Assembly (NCBI GenBank): GCA_000384615.1
Contig: ARQU01000008.1
Coordinates: forward strand, 37,025 to 101,024
Direction: 5' to 3'
Source of the DNA: an alpha proteobacterium SCGC AAA536-G10
Lineage (GTDB): Bacteria; Pseudomonadota; Alphaproteobacteria; Puniceispirillales; Marisalimonadaceae
Length of the DNA: 64,000 bases
Position numbers and translations under genes: made by a program. Under the pieces are notes generated by a model, which was given only the letters and a program-made list of their open reading frames with translations, was not told the origin of the DNA and searched no databases. The first letter of the stretch is position 1. The number at the start of each line of letters is the position of its first letter. Below, piece after piece: positions 1 through 9,192 of this stretch.

Positions 1-132
1 ACAAATACCATCAACCTGTTGATCAACCATACAGTCAATGACCCTTTTCATACCCTCTTTATCAATTTCACCATTAGGTTTGAAAGGTGTTGGAGCTACA
101 GGCCAGCAACCCTTAAAATCATCATTAGCCAT
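1..132 (-). CDS. DapA-family aldolase/lyase, N-terminal fragment (runs off window)
   Basis: Reading leftward from an ATG at 132, 44 codons stay open to the window edge. The translation has the start typical of the dihydrodipicolinate synthase/N-acetylneuraminate lyase family: GCWPVAPTPF, then a G-x-ID-x-x-GM segment and VIDCMVDQQVDGI, which is the first beta strand and helix of the TIM barrel. A good ribosome site (AAAGGGG) lies about 6 bases before the ATG. The catalytic lysine and the rest of the barrel lie outside the window, so the substrate cannot be named. It is probably last in a minus-strand run with the acyl-CoA ligase and hydrolase to its right. Confidence 0.75.
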   Translation of the reverse strand, partial: MANDDFKGCWPVAPTPFKPNGEIDKEGMKRVIDCMVDQQVDGIC

Positions 133-164
133 TTTGATCCCCTTTAATACGAATTAGATGATAA

Positions 165-1745
165 TTAAATATTTATGTTTTGCCAAGTATCAACAGTAAC
201 GCCCTGTTCTCTAAGCTTGTTTTTTTGAATTTTGCCTGTTTGAGTTTTAGGAAATTCTTCCATAATTCTTAAATATTTGGGGATAGCAAATTTTGCTAAG
301 TTGATTTTTGCTAAACTTAATAATTCTACAAAATTTATGGCAATATCTTTGTTTGCCATTAAAGCTACCATGACCTCGTCTTCCATTCCATCACCACCCT
401 CTGCTGAAACTGCATAAGCAGCTGCTTCAGTGATATAAGGAATTTCTAGAAAGGCCTGCTCTACTTCATAAGAGGAAATATTTTCACCTCTACGTCTAAT
501 ACAATCTTTTATCCTATCTACAAAAGTGAAATGACCTGATGATTCTCTAATACCTGCATCTCCAGTATGAAACCAAAAATTTCTCCAACTTTCTATTGTT
601 TTTTCTGGCATACCCATATAACCAGACATAAAGCCGAACGGCTGTTTTGGTCTTACCATTATCTCTCCGACTTCACCATCATTCACTCTAGAATCATTTT
701 CAGGGTTTCTTATTTCAACCTCAAAGTATTTTTCGTAAACCTTTCCACATTTTCCATTTCCAATTTCATTTTTTAAACCATAAATAGGGATATTGACTTC
801 TGTCATTCCATAGAGTGGCAAGACTTGTTTGACGCCAAATCTCTGTCTAAAAATTCTTTCAGGTTCACTTGGTAAGGGTGCTGATCCAATTACAGCTAAT
901 TTATGATCCTTATCATATTCAGATGGAGGTTGAGCAACTACGAATGCAGCTATTGCACCTAGCATATTAGTGTGTGTGACGTCATATTTTCTTATATCTT
1001 TTAGCCAATTAGATGCAGAAAATCTGTTTCTTATTATTGCTTTAGCACCAGTAATTATACAGGCTAAAAGCTGCATAAATAAACCATTTGCATGAAATAA
1101 TGGAAGAGAAATATAGAAAACATGGTCATGTTTTAAATCGTAGTTTTCAATTGTTCCAATCGCAAATAAAACGCAGTGCGCATTTGGCATCATAACACCT
1201 TTAGATGGTCCTGATGTTCCACTAGTAAACATGCTACATACATTATCACTTAGCTTTCCAAATATTACTTCATTTTCATTTATTATTTCTTTGTTTTTTA
1301 ATTCACTACAATTTAATATTTTTACATCTAACTTATTATTATTTTTTAGATCATTTACTTCATCAAAAAATAAATTATCTACTATTACATGTTTTGACTT
1401 TGAAGTATTAATTTGATGTAATAAACCTTTACCCTTAACCGCCGTGTTTAAAGCAACAAACATGACTCCAAGGAAATTAGACGCTATCCAATATAAAATA
1501 AATTCCTTAGGATCTTGGATTATAACAGTAAGACTATCTCCTGCTTTCAAGTTTAAATTTTTTAAAATTCTAGCTTTCTGCAAAGACTTTATTTTTAAAT
1601 CTTTAAACGTCCACTCAGGACCATCAGTAAATTCTATAATTTTTCTGTTAGGGTGCTTCAAACATTGAGACAAAATAATTTCAGGAACTCTCCAATGCTC
1701 TGTTCTTGAAATTTCCTTAAATAAAAATGGATTCTGTTTACCCAT
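165..1745 (-). CDS. AMP-dependent acyl-CoA ligase, CaiC-like
   Basis: 526-residue member of the ANL adenylate-forming superfamily, which activates a carboxylic acid to acyl-AMP and then to acyl-CoA. Visible motifs are the P-loop TSGTSGPSKGV near residue 173, YGMTE near 310, the HTGD motif near 393 and the C-terminal lysine region TQTGKIQK near 503. Overall character resembles crotonobetaine/carnitine-CoA ligases, but the acyl substrate cannot be read from sequence. It follows the alpha/beta hydrolase gene by 31 bases on the same strand and precedes the DapA-like gene, suggesting one transcript starting at metY. Family is sure, substrate is not. Confidence 0.85.
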   Translation of the reverse strand: MGKQNPFLFKEISRTEHWRVPEIILSQCLKHPNRKIIEFTDGPEWTFKDLKIKSLQKARILKNLNLKAGDSLTVIIQDPKEFILYWIASNFLGVMFVALNTAVKGKGLLHQINTSKSKHVIVDNLFFDEVNDLKNNNKLDVKILNCSELKNKEIINENEVIFGKLSDNVCSMFTSGTSGPSKGVMMPNAHCVLFAIGTIENYDLKHDHVFYISLPLFHANGLFMQLLACIITGAKAIIRNRFSASNWLKDIRKYDVTHTNMLGAIAAFVVAQPPSEYDKDHKLAVIGSAPLPSEPERIFRQRFGVKQVLPLYGMTEVNIPIYGLKNEIGNGKCGKVYEKYFEVEIRNPENDSRVNDGEVGEIMVRPKQPFGFMSGYMGMPEKTIESWRNFWFHTGDAGIRESSGHFTFVDRIKDCIRRRGENISSYEVEQAFLEIPYITEAAAYAVSAEGGDGMEDEVMVALMANKDIAINFVELLSLAKINLAKFAIPKYLRIMEEFPKTQTGKIQKNKLREQGVTVDTWQNINI

Positions 1746-1776
1746 AATTACTTTGAAACCTCCCCATTTAAAATTA

Positions 1777-2571
1777 TTATAATTTTGTAAGATATGAATT
1801 TATTATTGAATTTAGCTCTTTTGGTCTTTCAGATTGAAGAAAATGACCACAATCAAGAATATGAGTTTCGCAGTTTTTAAGAAGATCAACAAATTTTAAT
1901 CCTGATTTCAACGGTGTCATTTGGTCATTTTTAGCTAAAACAGCTAAAGAAGGTATATTAATCTTTTTTGAAGCTTCCACCCCACTATTATAGTTGTTAA
2001 TAGAATTTAAATCATGTTGCAGGGCGTCTGCCGTATTCATTTTCATTATATTATTACCCTCACCATAGTGTGAGTGACCCGGCCAATTATTAGTAGACAT
2101 ATCACCATCTATTCCATGTCCCCAAGTTACCATCATGCTTGACGCTTTTTGAGGATCTTCTTTGGAAAGATCTAATAAGAACTGGTTAACTGGTATTTCA
2201 TTTGATCCTGCAACAAAAATTATCCCTTTTAAAAACTCTGGGTAAAGTCTATTTATTTCTAGAGCTACTAAGCATCCTTGAGAGTGACCTACGATAACTA
2301 ATTCTTGAACTTCCAATTCAACTAATAACTCATAAACCCAATTAGCGTTTTCTTTAATTGAATTTAAAGGTCTTCCTTTAGAAAACCCATGACCTGGCAT
2401 ATCAGGAACAATTATAGAATATCCCTTAAAAGCAAAAAATCTAGCTTGTTGAACAAAACTTAGATGATTTTGACCTGATCCATGTAAAAAACAAATAGTA
2501 GTTTTATTACTATCTAAACTTCTACCACCAGTTCCAATATATGTTTCATTACCTTTAAAATTAATTCTCAT
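1777..2571 (-). CDS. alpha/beta-fold hydrolase
   Basis: 264-residue alpha/beta hydrolase. An HGSG oxyanion-hole segment lies near residue 30, the nucleophile elbow GHSQG near 95-99, a candidate acid in LAKNDQM near 213 and the catalytic His in CGHFLQSERP near 242. No signal peptide is seen, so it is probably a cytoplasmic esterase, thioesterase or lactonase. It starts 7 bases after the metY stop with an AGGTA ribosome site, so the two are very likely cotranscribed. The substrate is unknown; location between a sulfhydrylase and a CoA ligase hints at ester or thioester cleavage. Confidence 0.8.
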   Translation of the reverse strand: MRINFKGNETYIGTGGRSLDSNKTTICFLHGSGQNHLSFVQQARFFAFKGYSIIVPDMPGHGFSKGRPLNSIKENANWVYELLVELEVQELVIVGHSQGCLVALEINRLYPEFLKGIIFVAGSNEIPVNQFLLDLSKEDPQKASSMMVTWGHGIDGDMSTNNWPGHSHYGEGNNIMKMNTADALQHDLNSINNYNSGVEASKKINIPSLAVLAKNDQMTPLKSGLKFVDLLKNCETHILDCGHFLQSERPKELNSIINSYLTKL

Positions 2572-2578
2572 AAAATAC

Positions 2579-3874
2579 CTATTTATTTAGTTTTTTTACA
2601 GCCTTGAAACCTTTTTCAAAATCTTTTTTGATATCTTTAACATCTTCCAAGCCGACTGAAAGCCTTATCATATCGTCAGTTAATCCTCCTTCTTTCATAG
2701 CTTCTGCACTTAAATGAGAATGAGTTGTACTCCCTGGATGAATTAGAAGTGTCTTAGCATCACCAACATTTGCTAAATGAGATGCTAACTGTACAGATTC
2801 TATAAATACTTGCCCAGCTTTTCGTCCACCTTTAATTCCAAATACTATTATAGAACCAGATCCTTTAGGTAAGATTTTTTTTGCTACTTCGTGATCAGGA
2901 TGTGTAACTAAATCAGGATGTTTAACCCAAGCGACAGCTTCATGATTACTTAGAAAATCAAGAATAGAGTGAGTGTTTTCAATATGTTTTTTCATTCTCA
3001 AGGGTAATGTTTCTATCCCCTGCATTAAATGGAACGCATTTGTAGGAGAAAGAGAAGGACCAAAATTATACATTCCTTCTGCTCTTATTTTAGCTATTAA
3101 TGCAGATGGTCCAAATTCTTCCCAAAAACTTATACCTCCCAAGGCAAAATGTGGTCCCGAAATAGTTGGATATTTTTCTTTGTCACCCCAATCAAAGTTT
3201 CCACCATTTACAACGGCGCCTCCAATAGCAATACCATGTCCACCCAACCATTTTGTTAGTGAATGAACAACAATATTTGCTCCATATTTAAATGGTTGCA
3301 TCAAATATGGTGTATTAAAAGTGGCATCAAGGACTAGAGGAACATTTTTTCTTTTACATATTTCTGCAATTGTTGGGACATCCATTATATCTAATCCAGG
3401 ATTTCCGATCACTTCACCAAAGACTAGTTTTGTGTTGGGTTTTATAGCGTTCTCAATAGCTTCTGGATCGTTTGGGTTTACAAAATCCGTGTTAATACCA
3501 AAACGAGGCATAGTATGCTGAAGTAAATTTATATTGGCGCCATACATTTTGCTTGAAGCTACTATATGATCACCACTACTACATATTGCTGTAACTACTA
3601 AATGCATTGCTGCCATTCCACTTGAACATGCAAGGGCACTGGCCCCACCCTCTAATGCAGCTAATCTCTGTTCAAGAGCTGCAACAGTGGGATTTGAAAT
3701 TCTAGTATATAGATGCCCACCAACCTCCATATTATATAGAGAAGCAGCTTCTTCAGTGCTTTTAAAAACATATGATGTAGTCTGATAAATAGGAACAGCA
3801 CGAGATCCAGTTTCTTTGTCAGGGATATGACCTGCGTGTAAAGAAAGGGTATCAAACTTGTAATTTTCGCTCAT
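2579..3874 (-). CDS. metY: O-acetylhomoserine sulfhydrylase (Cys/Met metabolism PLP enzyme)
   Basis: 431-residue PLP-dependent enzyme of the Cys/Met metabolism family, full length for O-acetylhomoserine aminocarboxypropyltransferases. It begins with the typical FDTLSLHAGH start, has the PLP lysine in VHSLTKWLGGHG near residue 208 and SGMAAMHLV in the cofactor-binding region. Members make homocysteine from O-acetylhomoserine and sulfide, or methionine directly from methanethiol. The 140-base leader was checked for SAM riboswitches and none was convincing. It heads a minus-strand group with the hydrolase and CoA ligase. Its closeness to DmdB/DmdC-like genes raises methanethiol as a possible sulfur donor (inference). 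Confidence 0.85.
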   Translation of the reverse strand: MSENYKFDTLSLHAGHIPDKETGSRAVPIYQTTSYVFKSTEEAASLYNMEVGGHLYTRISNPTVAALEQRLAALEGGASALACSSGMAAMHLVVTAICSSGDHIVASSKMYGANINLLQHTMPRFGINTDFVNPNDPEAIENAIKPNTKLVFGEVIGNPGLDIMDVPTIAEICKRKNVPLVLDATFNTPYLMQPFKYGANIVVHSLTKWLGGHGIAIGGAVVNGGNFDWGDKEKYPTISGPHFALGGISFWEEFGPSALIAKIRAEGMYNFGPSLSPTNAFHLMQGIETLPLRMKKHIENTHSILDFLSNHEAVAWVKHPDLVTHPDHEVAKKILPKGSGSIIVFGIKGGRKAGQVFIESVQLASHLANVGDAKTLLIHPGSTTHSHLSAEAMKEGGLTDDMIRLSVGLEDVKDIKKDFEKGFKAVKKLNK

Positions 3875-4014
3875 AATAGTTCCTTGAAATAAAATTTAAT
3901 ATTTTATGTATAACTTATTTCGTAGAAGTGAAAAATATAAAATTTCAACACCCTAGAAATCTATTTCATTTAAGTAGATAACTTTCATTTTAGCTATAAT
4001 TTAAATTCCAGGAA

Positions 4015-5652
4015 TTAAATAGTTTCCCTTAAATCTTTACGAATAATTTTACCTGTTGTTGTCATAGGTAATTCTTCTACAAATTCTATGATACGCGGAT
4101 ATTCGTGTGCTGCCAATTTTACTTTAACATCATTTTGGATACTAAGTTTAAGATCTTTATTTTGTGTTAAAATGTCATTTTTATTTCTTGGAATAATAAA
4201 AGCTTTGATTATATTACCTCTGACATTATCCGGTACCCCTATGACTGCAACCATATCAACATGTGGATGGGATAATATACAGTCTTCCACTTCACTTGGA
4301 CCTACCCGATAACCTGAAGTGTTTATAATATCATCTTCACGTCCTTTAAAATAAAAATATCCCTCATCATCTCTAAAGGCAAAGTCACCTGTATGAAGCC
4401 AACCATTAATTACTTTATTTTGGGTCTCCTTGTCATTCTCCCAATATTTCAGAAAAGCTACAGGTGTATTATTATTAACAACAATTTCACCATCTACACC
4501 TGGCTCTTTTATAAATTCTCCCTTTTTATTCATAATCCTAACCTCGTGGCCGGGAACAGGTTTACCTATAGAACCTTGCTTGGTAGGCATTATCGCCCCG
4601 CTATTTGAAATGGTTAAATTACATTCTGTTTGACCATAAAATTCATTAATACTAACACCTAAAATTTTTTTCCCCCACTCCAGCAAATCTTCTCCTAATG
4701 CTTCACCTCCAGACCCGATTGTTCTTAAATTTAATTTATATTTTGTACTTGATGGATTGAATGACTTCATCATTTTTAGTGCTGTGGGTGGTAAAAAAGT
4801 ATTTTGAATATTAAGCTTAGAAATTAAATCAAACGTAAATTCAGGGTCAAATTTTTGTGATCTATGACTTATAACAGGAATTCCGAAATGCCATGCAGGA
4901 AGAAGAACATCAAACAAGCCTCCTATCCACGCCCAATCAGCTGGTGTCCAAAATAAGTCAGTTACTGGTTCTGATGAGGACAAAAAATCGTGTGGCATTT
5001 CAACCCCTGGTATATGTCCTAGTAATGTTCTATGGGGTAGTAATGCACCTTTAGGTCCACCAGTTGTACCTGAAGTATAAATTATTGTAGCTGGGTCAAA
5101 TGATTTTGTGCTTTTATTAGTGTAATTATCAGATGATTCTTCTAATATTTTTTTAAAACTTAGAGTGTTAACTCGATCATCAATTTCATCCACGCAAATT
5201 ATTGATTTCAAATTAGGCAATTTATGAAAAACTTCTTTAGTTTTTAAAAGTCCTATTCTGTCACAAATTACCAAAGAAGCGTTTGAGTTTTTTAAACGAT
5301 AAAATAATGCATCTTTTCCAAATAAATTAAAAAGTGGTATTGATATTTTTCCAGATTTGAAACATGCCATATGAGAAATGGCTGTTTCCGGACACTGGCC
5401 TAATATGATACCAACTCTAGCGTTGTGTTCTAGATTAAGATAATCGAATGCATTAGCAAGCTTGTTTGCAGATCTTTTAATATCTAAAAAAGACCATTTT
5501 TCAACTTTACCATTATTCAAAATATTAAATAATGCCGTCCTATTCTTATATACCACTTTATCAACAGTATCAGACGCAATATTATAATATTCAGGTATAT
5601 TCCACTTAAATGTTGAATATAAATCATCGTAATTATTTAATTTTAGTAGCAT
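4015..5652 (-). CDS. acyl-CoA synthetase, medium-chain (ACSM/MACS)-like
   Basis: 545-residue ANL enzyme. P-loop YTSGTTGGPKGALL lies near residue 190, a WTPADWAWIGG segment typical of acetyl/medium-chain acyl-CoA synthetases follows, then YGQTE, HTGD near 419, and the TTTGKI lysine region near 529. It probably makes acyl-CoA from short, medium or aryl acids in the cytoplasm. ATG start at 5652 has an AAAGGTAAAG ribosome site. It is divergent from the indolepyruvate oxidoreductase gene across 80 bases. That pairing fits arylacetate or branched-acid handling downstream of 2-oxoacid oxidation, but this is inference. Confidence 0.85.
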   Translation of the reverse strand: MLLKLNNYDDLYSTFKWNIPEYYNIASDTVDKVVYKNRTALFNILNNGKVEKWSFLDIKRSANKLANAFDYLNLEHNARVGIILGQCPETAISHMACFKSGKISIPLFNLFGKDALFYRLKNSNASLVICDRIGLLKTKEVFHKLPNLKSIICVDEIDDRVNTLSFKKILEESSDNYTNKSTKSFDPATIIYTSGTTGGPKGALLPHRTLLGHIPGVEMPHDFLSSSEPVTDLFWTPADWAWIGGLFDVLLPAWHFGIPVISHRSQKFDPEFTFDLISKLNIQNTFLPPTALKMMKSFNPSSTKYKLNLRTIGSGGEALGEDLLEWGKKILGVSINEFYGQTECNLTISNSGAIMPTKQGSIGKPVPGHEVRIMNKKGEFIKEPGVDGEIVVNNNTPVAFLKYWENDKETQNKVINGWLHTGDFAFRDDEGYFYFKGREDDIINTSGYRVGPSEVEDCILSHPHVDMVAVIGVPDNVRGNIIKAFIIPRNKNDILTQNKDLKLSIQNDVKVKLAAHEYPRIIEFVEELPMTTTGKIIRKDLRETI

Positions 5653-5696
5653 TAAGTTTTCTTTACCTTTCTATAAATAAATCTTACTACTTGTTA

Positions 5697-5711
5697 AAAC
5701 TTACTAAGTTT
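5697..5711. promoter_or_regulatory. candidate operator in divergent intergenic region
   Basis: A perfect 7-base inverted repeat with a one-base centre (AAACTTA-C-TAAGTTT) lies midway between the divergent acyl-CoA synthetase and indolepyruvate oxidoreductase genes. A second pair, ACTTGTT at 5689 and AACAAGT at 5723, encloses it but is not concentric. The symmetry and position suit a dimeric repressor controlling both genes. In AT-rich DNA such symmetry also arises by chance, so this is tentative. Confidence 0.3.
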
Positions 5712-5732
5712 ATTAAATTATAAACAAGTTAA

Positions 5733-8700
5733 TTGTATTATGAGACAAACTTGAACCAATTAAATACTATAAGATTAGACGATTGTTTTACAAAGGACAA
5801 TGATTTAGCATTAATGAACGGTGTCCAAGCCTTAGTTCGTCTTTTAATAGAACAAGCAAAACTAGATAAAGATAACCGATTATTAACTAATGGTTATGTA
5901 AGTGGTTATCCTGGCTCTCCTCTTGGAACACTTGATTTAGAACTCGGGAGAGCCAAAAAACATTTAGATAAGTATAATATTGTTTTTCAACCTGCAGTTA
6001 ATGAAGAATTAGCCGCAACTGCGGCTTGGGGCACCCAAATGCTTGGCTTATATGATAAACCAGTAATTGATGGTGTTTTTTCTATGTGGTACGGAAAGGG
6101 TCCTGGCTTAGATAGAGCAATGGACGCATTGAGACATGCAAATATGGGTGGCGTGGCCTTAAAAGGTGGAATGGTCCTAGCAGTAGCTGATGATCCTATC
6201 GGTAAAAGCTCAACATTAGCTTATCAGTCTGAACAATCGCTTATTTCTGCGGGTATTCCTGTTTTTTATCCTGCAAACGTAGATGAAGTTATAACTTTAG
6301 GTTTACAAGCGTTTGCTTTATCTCGTCATGCAGGTATATGTGTAGCTCTTAAAATTACTAGTGATACCGCCGATTCAAATGCAGTAATTGATCTTGGCAA
6401 ATTAAGGCCAAACTCACACAAATTGGACCCGCCAATCAATGTTCATGTAAACAGACACGATCCAGCATTAGATAGAGAAGCAGCTCTTATAAAAAGACGA
6501 ATACCTGCAACTAAAAATTTTATAAAACAAAACAAAATAAATAAAGTAATTTTCAATCCTGAAAAAAAGACTCTCGGTATTATTGCAGTTGGAAAAGCGG
6601 CTACTGAAACAATAGATGCTTTTGATTGTATTGGTATAAAAAACCCTGGAAATATCGGAATTGGTTTTTTTGCCTGTAAAATCCCTTGGCCTTTAATAGA
6701 TGAAGAGATAATTGATTTTTGTGACCAGTTTGAAGAAATACTTGTTGTCGAAGAAAAGGGAGGCATTGTCGAAGAACAAGTTGCTCATATTCTTTTTAAT
6801 TCTGAATTTCGACCTTTATTATCTGGAAAACTTGATGCAACAACAAAAGAAGAGTTAATTCCAAATATTTCTGAATTATCTAGCGATATTATTGCAGACT
6901 GCCTTTTAAAAAAAGTTAAGCAATCTTCTGTCGATTTTGATATTCCTAAAGTTAAATCTGTATCATTAGGAAGTAACTTACCTCCAGTCGCCTCAAGAAC
7001 ACCATGGTATTGTGCAGGATGCCCTCATAATTCTGGAACTAAAACACCTGAAGAGGAAGTTGTTGGTATAGGAATTGGTTGTCATTCAATAGGTTATTTT
7101 CTACATCCAGAAAAATTAACTAATTTTAGTCAAATGGGTGGAGAAGGCGGTCATTGGATTGGAAGAGCGCCTTTTTCAAATCATAATCATACTTTTCAAA
7201 ATATAGGTGATGGAACCTATGCCCATTCTGGATCTCTTGCAATAAGGGCAGCAGTTTCAGCAAATGTAAATATAACTTTTAAAATTCTTTATAATGATGC
7301 TGTTGCTATGACAGGTGGTCAAAAGGCCATTGGAGGGGCTACCCCCTGGGCAATCTCTAAACAATTATCCGCAGAAGGCGTAAGAAAAATTTATGTAGTT
7401 TCAGACGAGCCAGAGCAATTTAAAGAAACAAGATTATTTGCTGATAAGGTAGGAATATTTCATCGTGATGAACTTATAAATGTTCAAAAAGAAGTTAGAA
7501 ATATACCAGGTGTAACAGCAATTATATATGTTCAAACATGTGCTACAGAGCTTAGAAGAAGACGTAAAAGAGGTTATGTACAAGATAGAGATATAAAAAT
7601 GTATATAAACCCAGATGTTTGTGAAGGATGTGGTGATTGCGCAGAAAAATCCAACTGCGTTGCTGTTAAACCTTTTGATCATTTTGAAGGAACTAAAAGA
7701 CAAATTGATCAAAGTGTCTGTAACAAAGATTATTCTTGCAAAAAAGGTTTTTGTCCAAGTTTTATTGGTGTTTCATCAGGTAGTTTATCTGAGCCTTTAA
7801 AAAAATCTTTTCCAGATATTCCTGATATTTTTAATTCCTTAAGTAAACCCAAACAGAAATTGAATAAAATTCAAAATCTTATTATGGCAGGCATCGGGGG
7901 TACAGGAATTTCAACTGTAGCAGCAATAGTAGTTATGGCGGCCCGAATTGATAAGTTATATGCACAGTCAATGAATTTTACAGGCTTGGCCCAAAAAAAT
8001 GGTGCTGTAACTAGCCAAATTAGAATAAGTAAAGAAAAATCTCTTTATACTCGATCTGCAAGACTACCAAATGAAACTGCCGATTTACTCCTTGGATGCG
8101 ATGCTGTTGTTTCAGTCTCACCTTCAATTACCAGAACTTTAAATCCTAATAAAACAATAGCCATAATAAATGGAAGAGTTGAACCAGTTGGTGTGGCAGG
8201 GGTTCATATAGGTACTGTTGTTGATGATAGTTTATTAAAAAAACATTTAGAAAATCACTTGGAAGAAGAAAATATAAAATTTATCGATATATCTAACTTA
8301 GCAGAATCTTTAGTTGGCGATACCGTATCAGCAAATATAATGATGCTAGGTATGGCAGCTCAAAAAAGCCTTATACCAATCGAAATAAATTCTTTAGAAA
8401 GAGCTATAGAGTTAAATGGTGTAGCAATAGAGCAGAACCTTAGAGCCTTTAACTGGGGAAGACTATTATCTGAATATCCAGAAATAGTTTTTAAGGCTGC
8501 CCATATGGATCAGGTAATTTCAGAAGAAAAGCCTATAAGCAATTATTTAGAAAAATTTTCTCATATACTTGAACAATTTCAAGATAAAGAATACTCAGAT
8601 CTTTTTTTGTCTAACGTAAATAAAGTTATTTCAAAAGAAACTAAAATATCTAATACAAAAAATGAACTACCTCTTTCTAGAAAAGTTGCATTAACTCTTT

Positions 8701-9191
8701 TTAGAATAATGAGGTACAAAGATGAATACGAAGTTGGCAGGCTACATACATCTGGTGAATTTGCGAAAGACTTTTTACAAAAAAATAAAAATGTGAAATT
8801 AGAGTATTACTTAGCACCGCCATTATTTTCAAAAAAGGACCCTGAAACTGGTCATCTAATTAAACAAAGATTTGGACCTTGGGTTTTTCAAGCTTTCAAA
8901 ATTTTATCTTACTTAAAATTTCTCAGAAATACTAAATTCGATATTTTTGGTTACACAACAGAGAGAAAAAAAGAACGTGCTCTAGTCAAAAAAACTTTAA
9001 ATACCATTAATAAAATATCTAAAAATCTTAATGAAAATAATTATAAAAAATTTATAGATTTCTTGGATATTCCCTTATCAATAAAGGGATATGGTCACGT
9101 CAAAGAAAAAAATATGATCAGTGCTGAAAATAAATGGGATAAAACCCTAGATAAAATACTTGTCGAAAAAGACTTAAAAAAAGTAAGTTAA
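5733..9191 (+). CDS. fused indolepyruvate ferredoxin oxidoreductase (alpha+beta, single chain)
   Basis: 1152-residue single-chain oxidoreductase that decarboxylates aryl or branched 2-oxoacids to acyl-CoA with TPP and a Fe-S electron carrier. Layout: pyrimidine-binding domain about 20-250, TPP domain about 430-600 (WYCAGCPHNSGT, GDGTYAHSG), ferredoxin-like cysteine cluster about 628-672 (CEGCGDC, then CNKDYSC and GFCPSF), gamma-type domain from about 715 (MAGIGGTGIST), and a C-terminal region typical of proteobacterial fused forms. Length matches the family. No ATG exists before residue 28, inside the conserved N-terminus, so the start must be TTG at 5733 or TTG at 5751. The product is probably phenylacetyl-, indoleacetyl- or branched acyl-CoA. 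Confidence 0.88.
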   Translation: MYYETNLNQLNTIRLDDCFTKDNDLALMNGVQALVRLLIEQAKLDKDNRLLTNGYVSGYPGSPLGTLDLELGRAKKHLDKYNIVFQPAVNEELAATAAWGTQMLGLYDKPVIDGVFSMWYGKGPGLDRAMDALRHANMGGVALKGGMVLAVADDPIGKSSTLAYQSEQSLISAGIPVFYPANVDEVITLGLQAFALSRHAGICVALKITSDTADSNAVIDLGKLRPNSHKLDPPINVHVNRHDPALDREAALIKRRIPATKNFIKQNKINKVIFNPEKKTLGIIAVGKAATETIDAFDCIGIKNPGNIGIGFFACKIPWPLIDEEIIDFCDQFEEILVVEEKGGIVEEQVAHILFNSEFRPLLSGKLDATTKEELIPNISELSSDIIADCLLKKVKQSSVDFDIPKVKSVSLGSNLPPVASRTPWYCAGCPHNSGTKTPEEEVVGIGIGCHSIGYFLHPEKLTNFSQMGGEGGHWIGRAPFSNHNHTFQNIGDGTYAHSGSLAIRAAVSANVNITFKILYNDAVAMTGGQKAIGGATPWAISKQLSAEGVRKIYVVSDEPEQFKETRLFADKVGIFHRDELINVQKEVRNIPGVTAIIYVQTCATELRRRRKRGYVQDRDIKMYINPDVCEGCGDCAEKSNCVAVKPFDHFEGTKRQIDQSVCNKDYSCKKGFCPSFIGVSSGSLSEPLKKSFPDIPDIFNSLSKPKQKLNKIQNLIMAGIGGTGISTVAAIVVMAARIDKLYAQSMNFTGLAQKNGAVTSQIRISKEKSLYTRSARLPNETADLLLGCDAVVSVSPSITRTLNPNKTIAIINGRVEPVGVAGVHIGTVVDDSLLKKHLENHLEEENIKFIDISNLAESLVGDTVSANIMMLGMAAQKSLIPIEINSLERAIELNGVAIEQNLRAFNWGRLLSEYPEIVFKAAHMDQVISEEKPISNYLEKFSHILEQFQDKEYSDLFLSNVNKVISKETKISNTKNELPLSRKVALTLFRIMRYKDEYEVGRLHTSGEFAKDFLQKNKNVKLEYYLAPPLFSKKDPETGHLIKQRFGPWVFQAFKILSYLKFLRNTKFDIFGYTTERKKERALVKKTLNTINKISKNLNENNYKKFIDFLDIPLSIKGYGHVKEKNMISAENKWDKTLDKILVEKDLKKVS

Positions 9192-9192
9192 A

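Noticed and set aside
3875..4014. Possible SAM-II/SAM-V riboswitch upstream of metY (ATTTAA and GCTAAAA are present in the leader).
   Set aside because: The stems that should flank these loops do not pair, so only short AT-rich words match.
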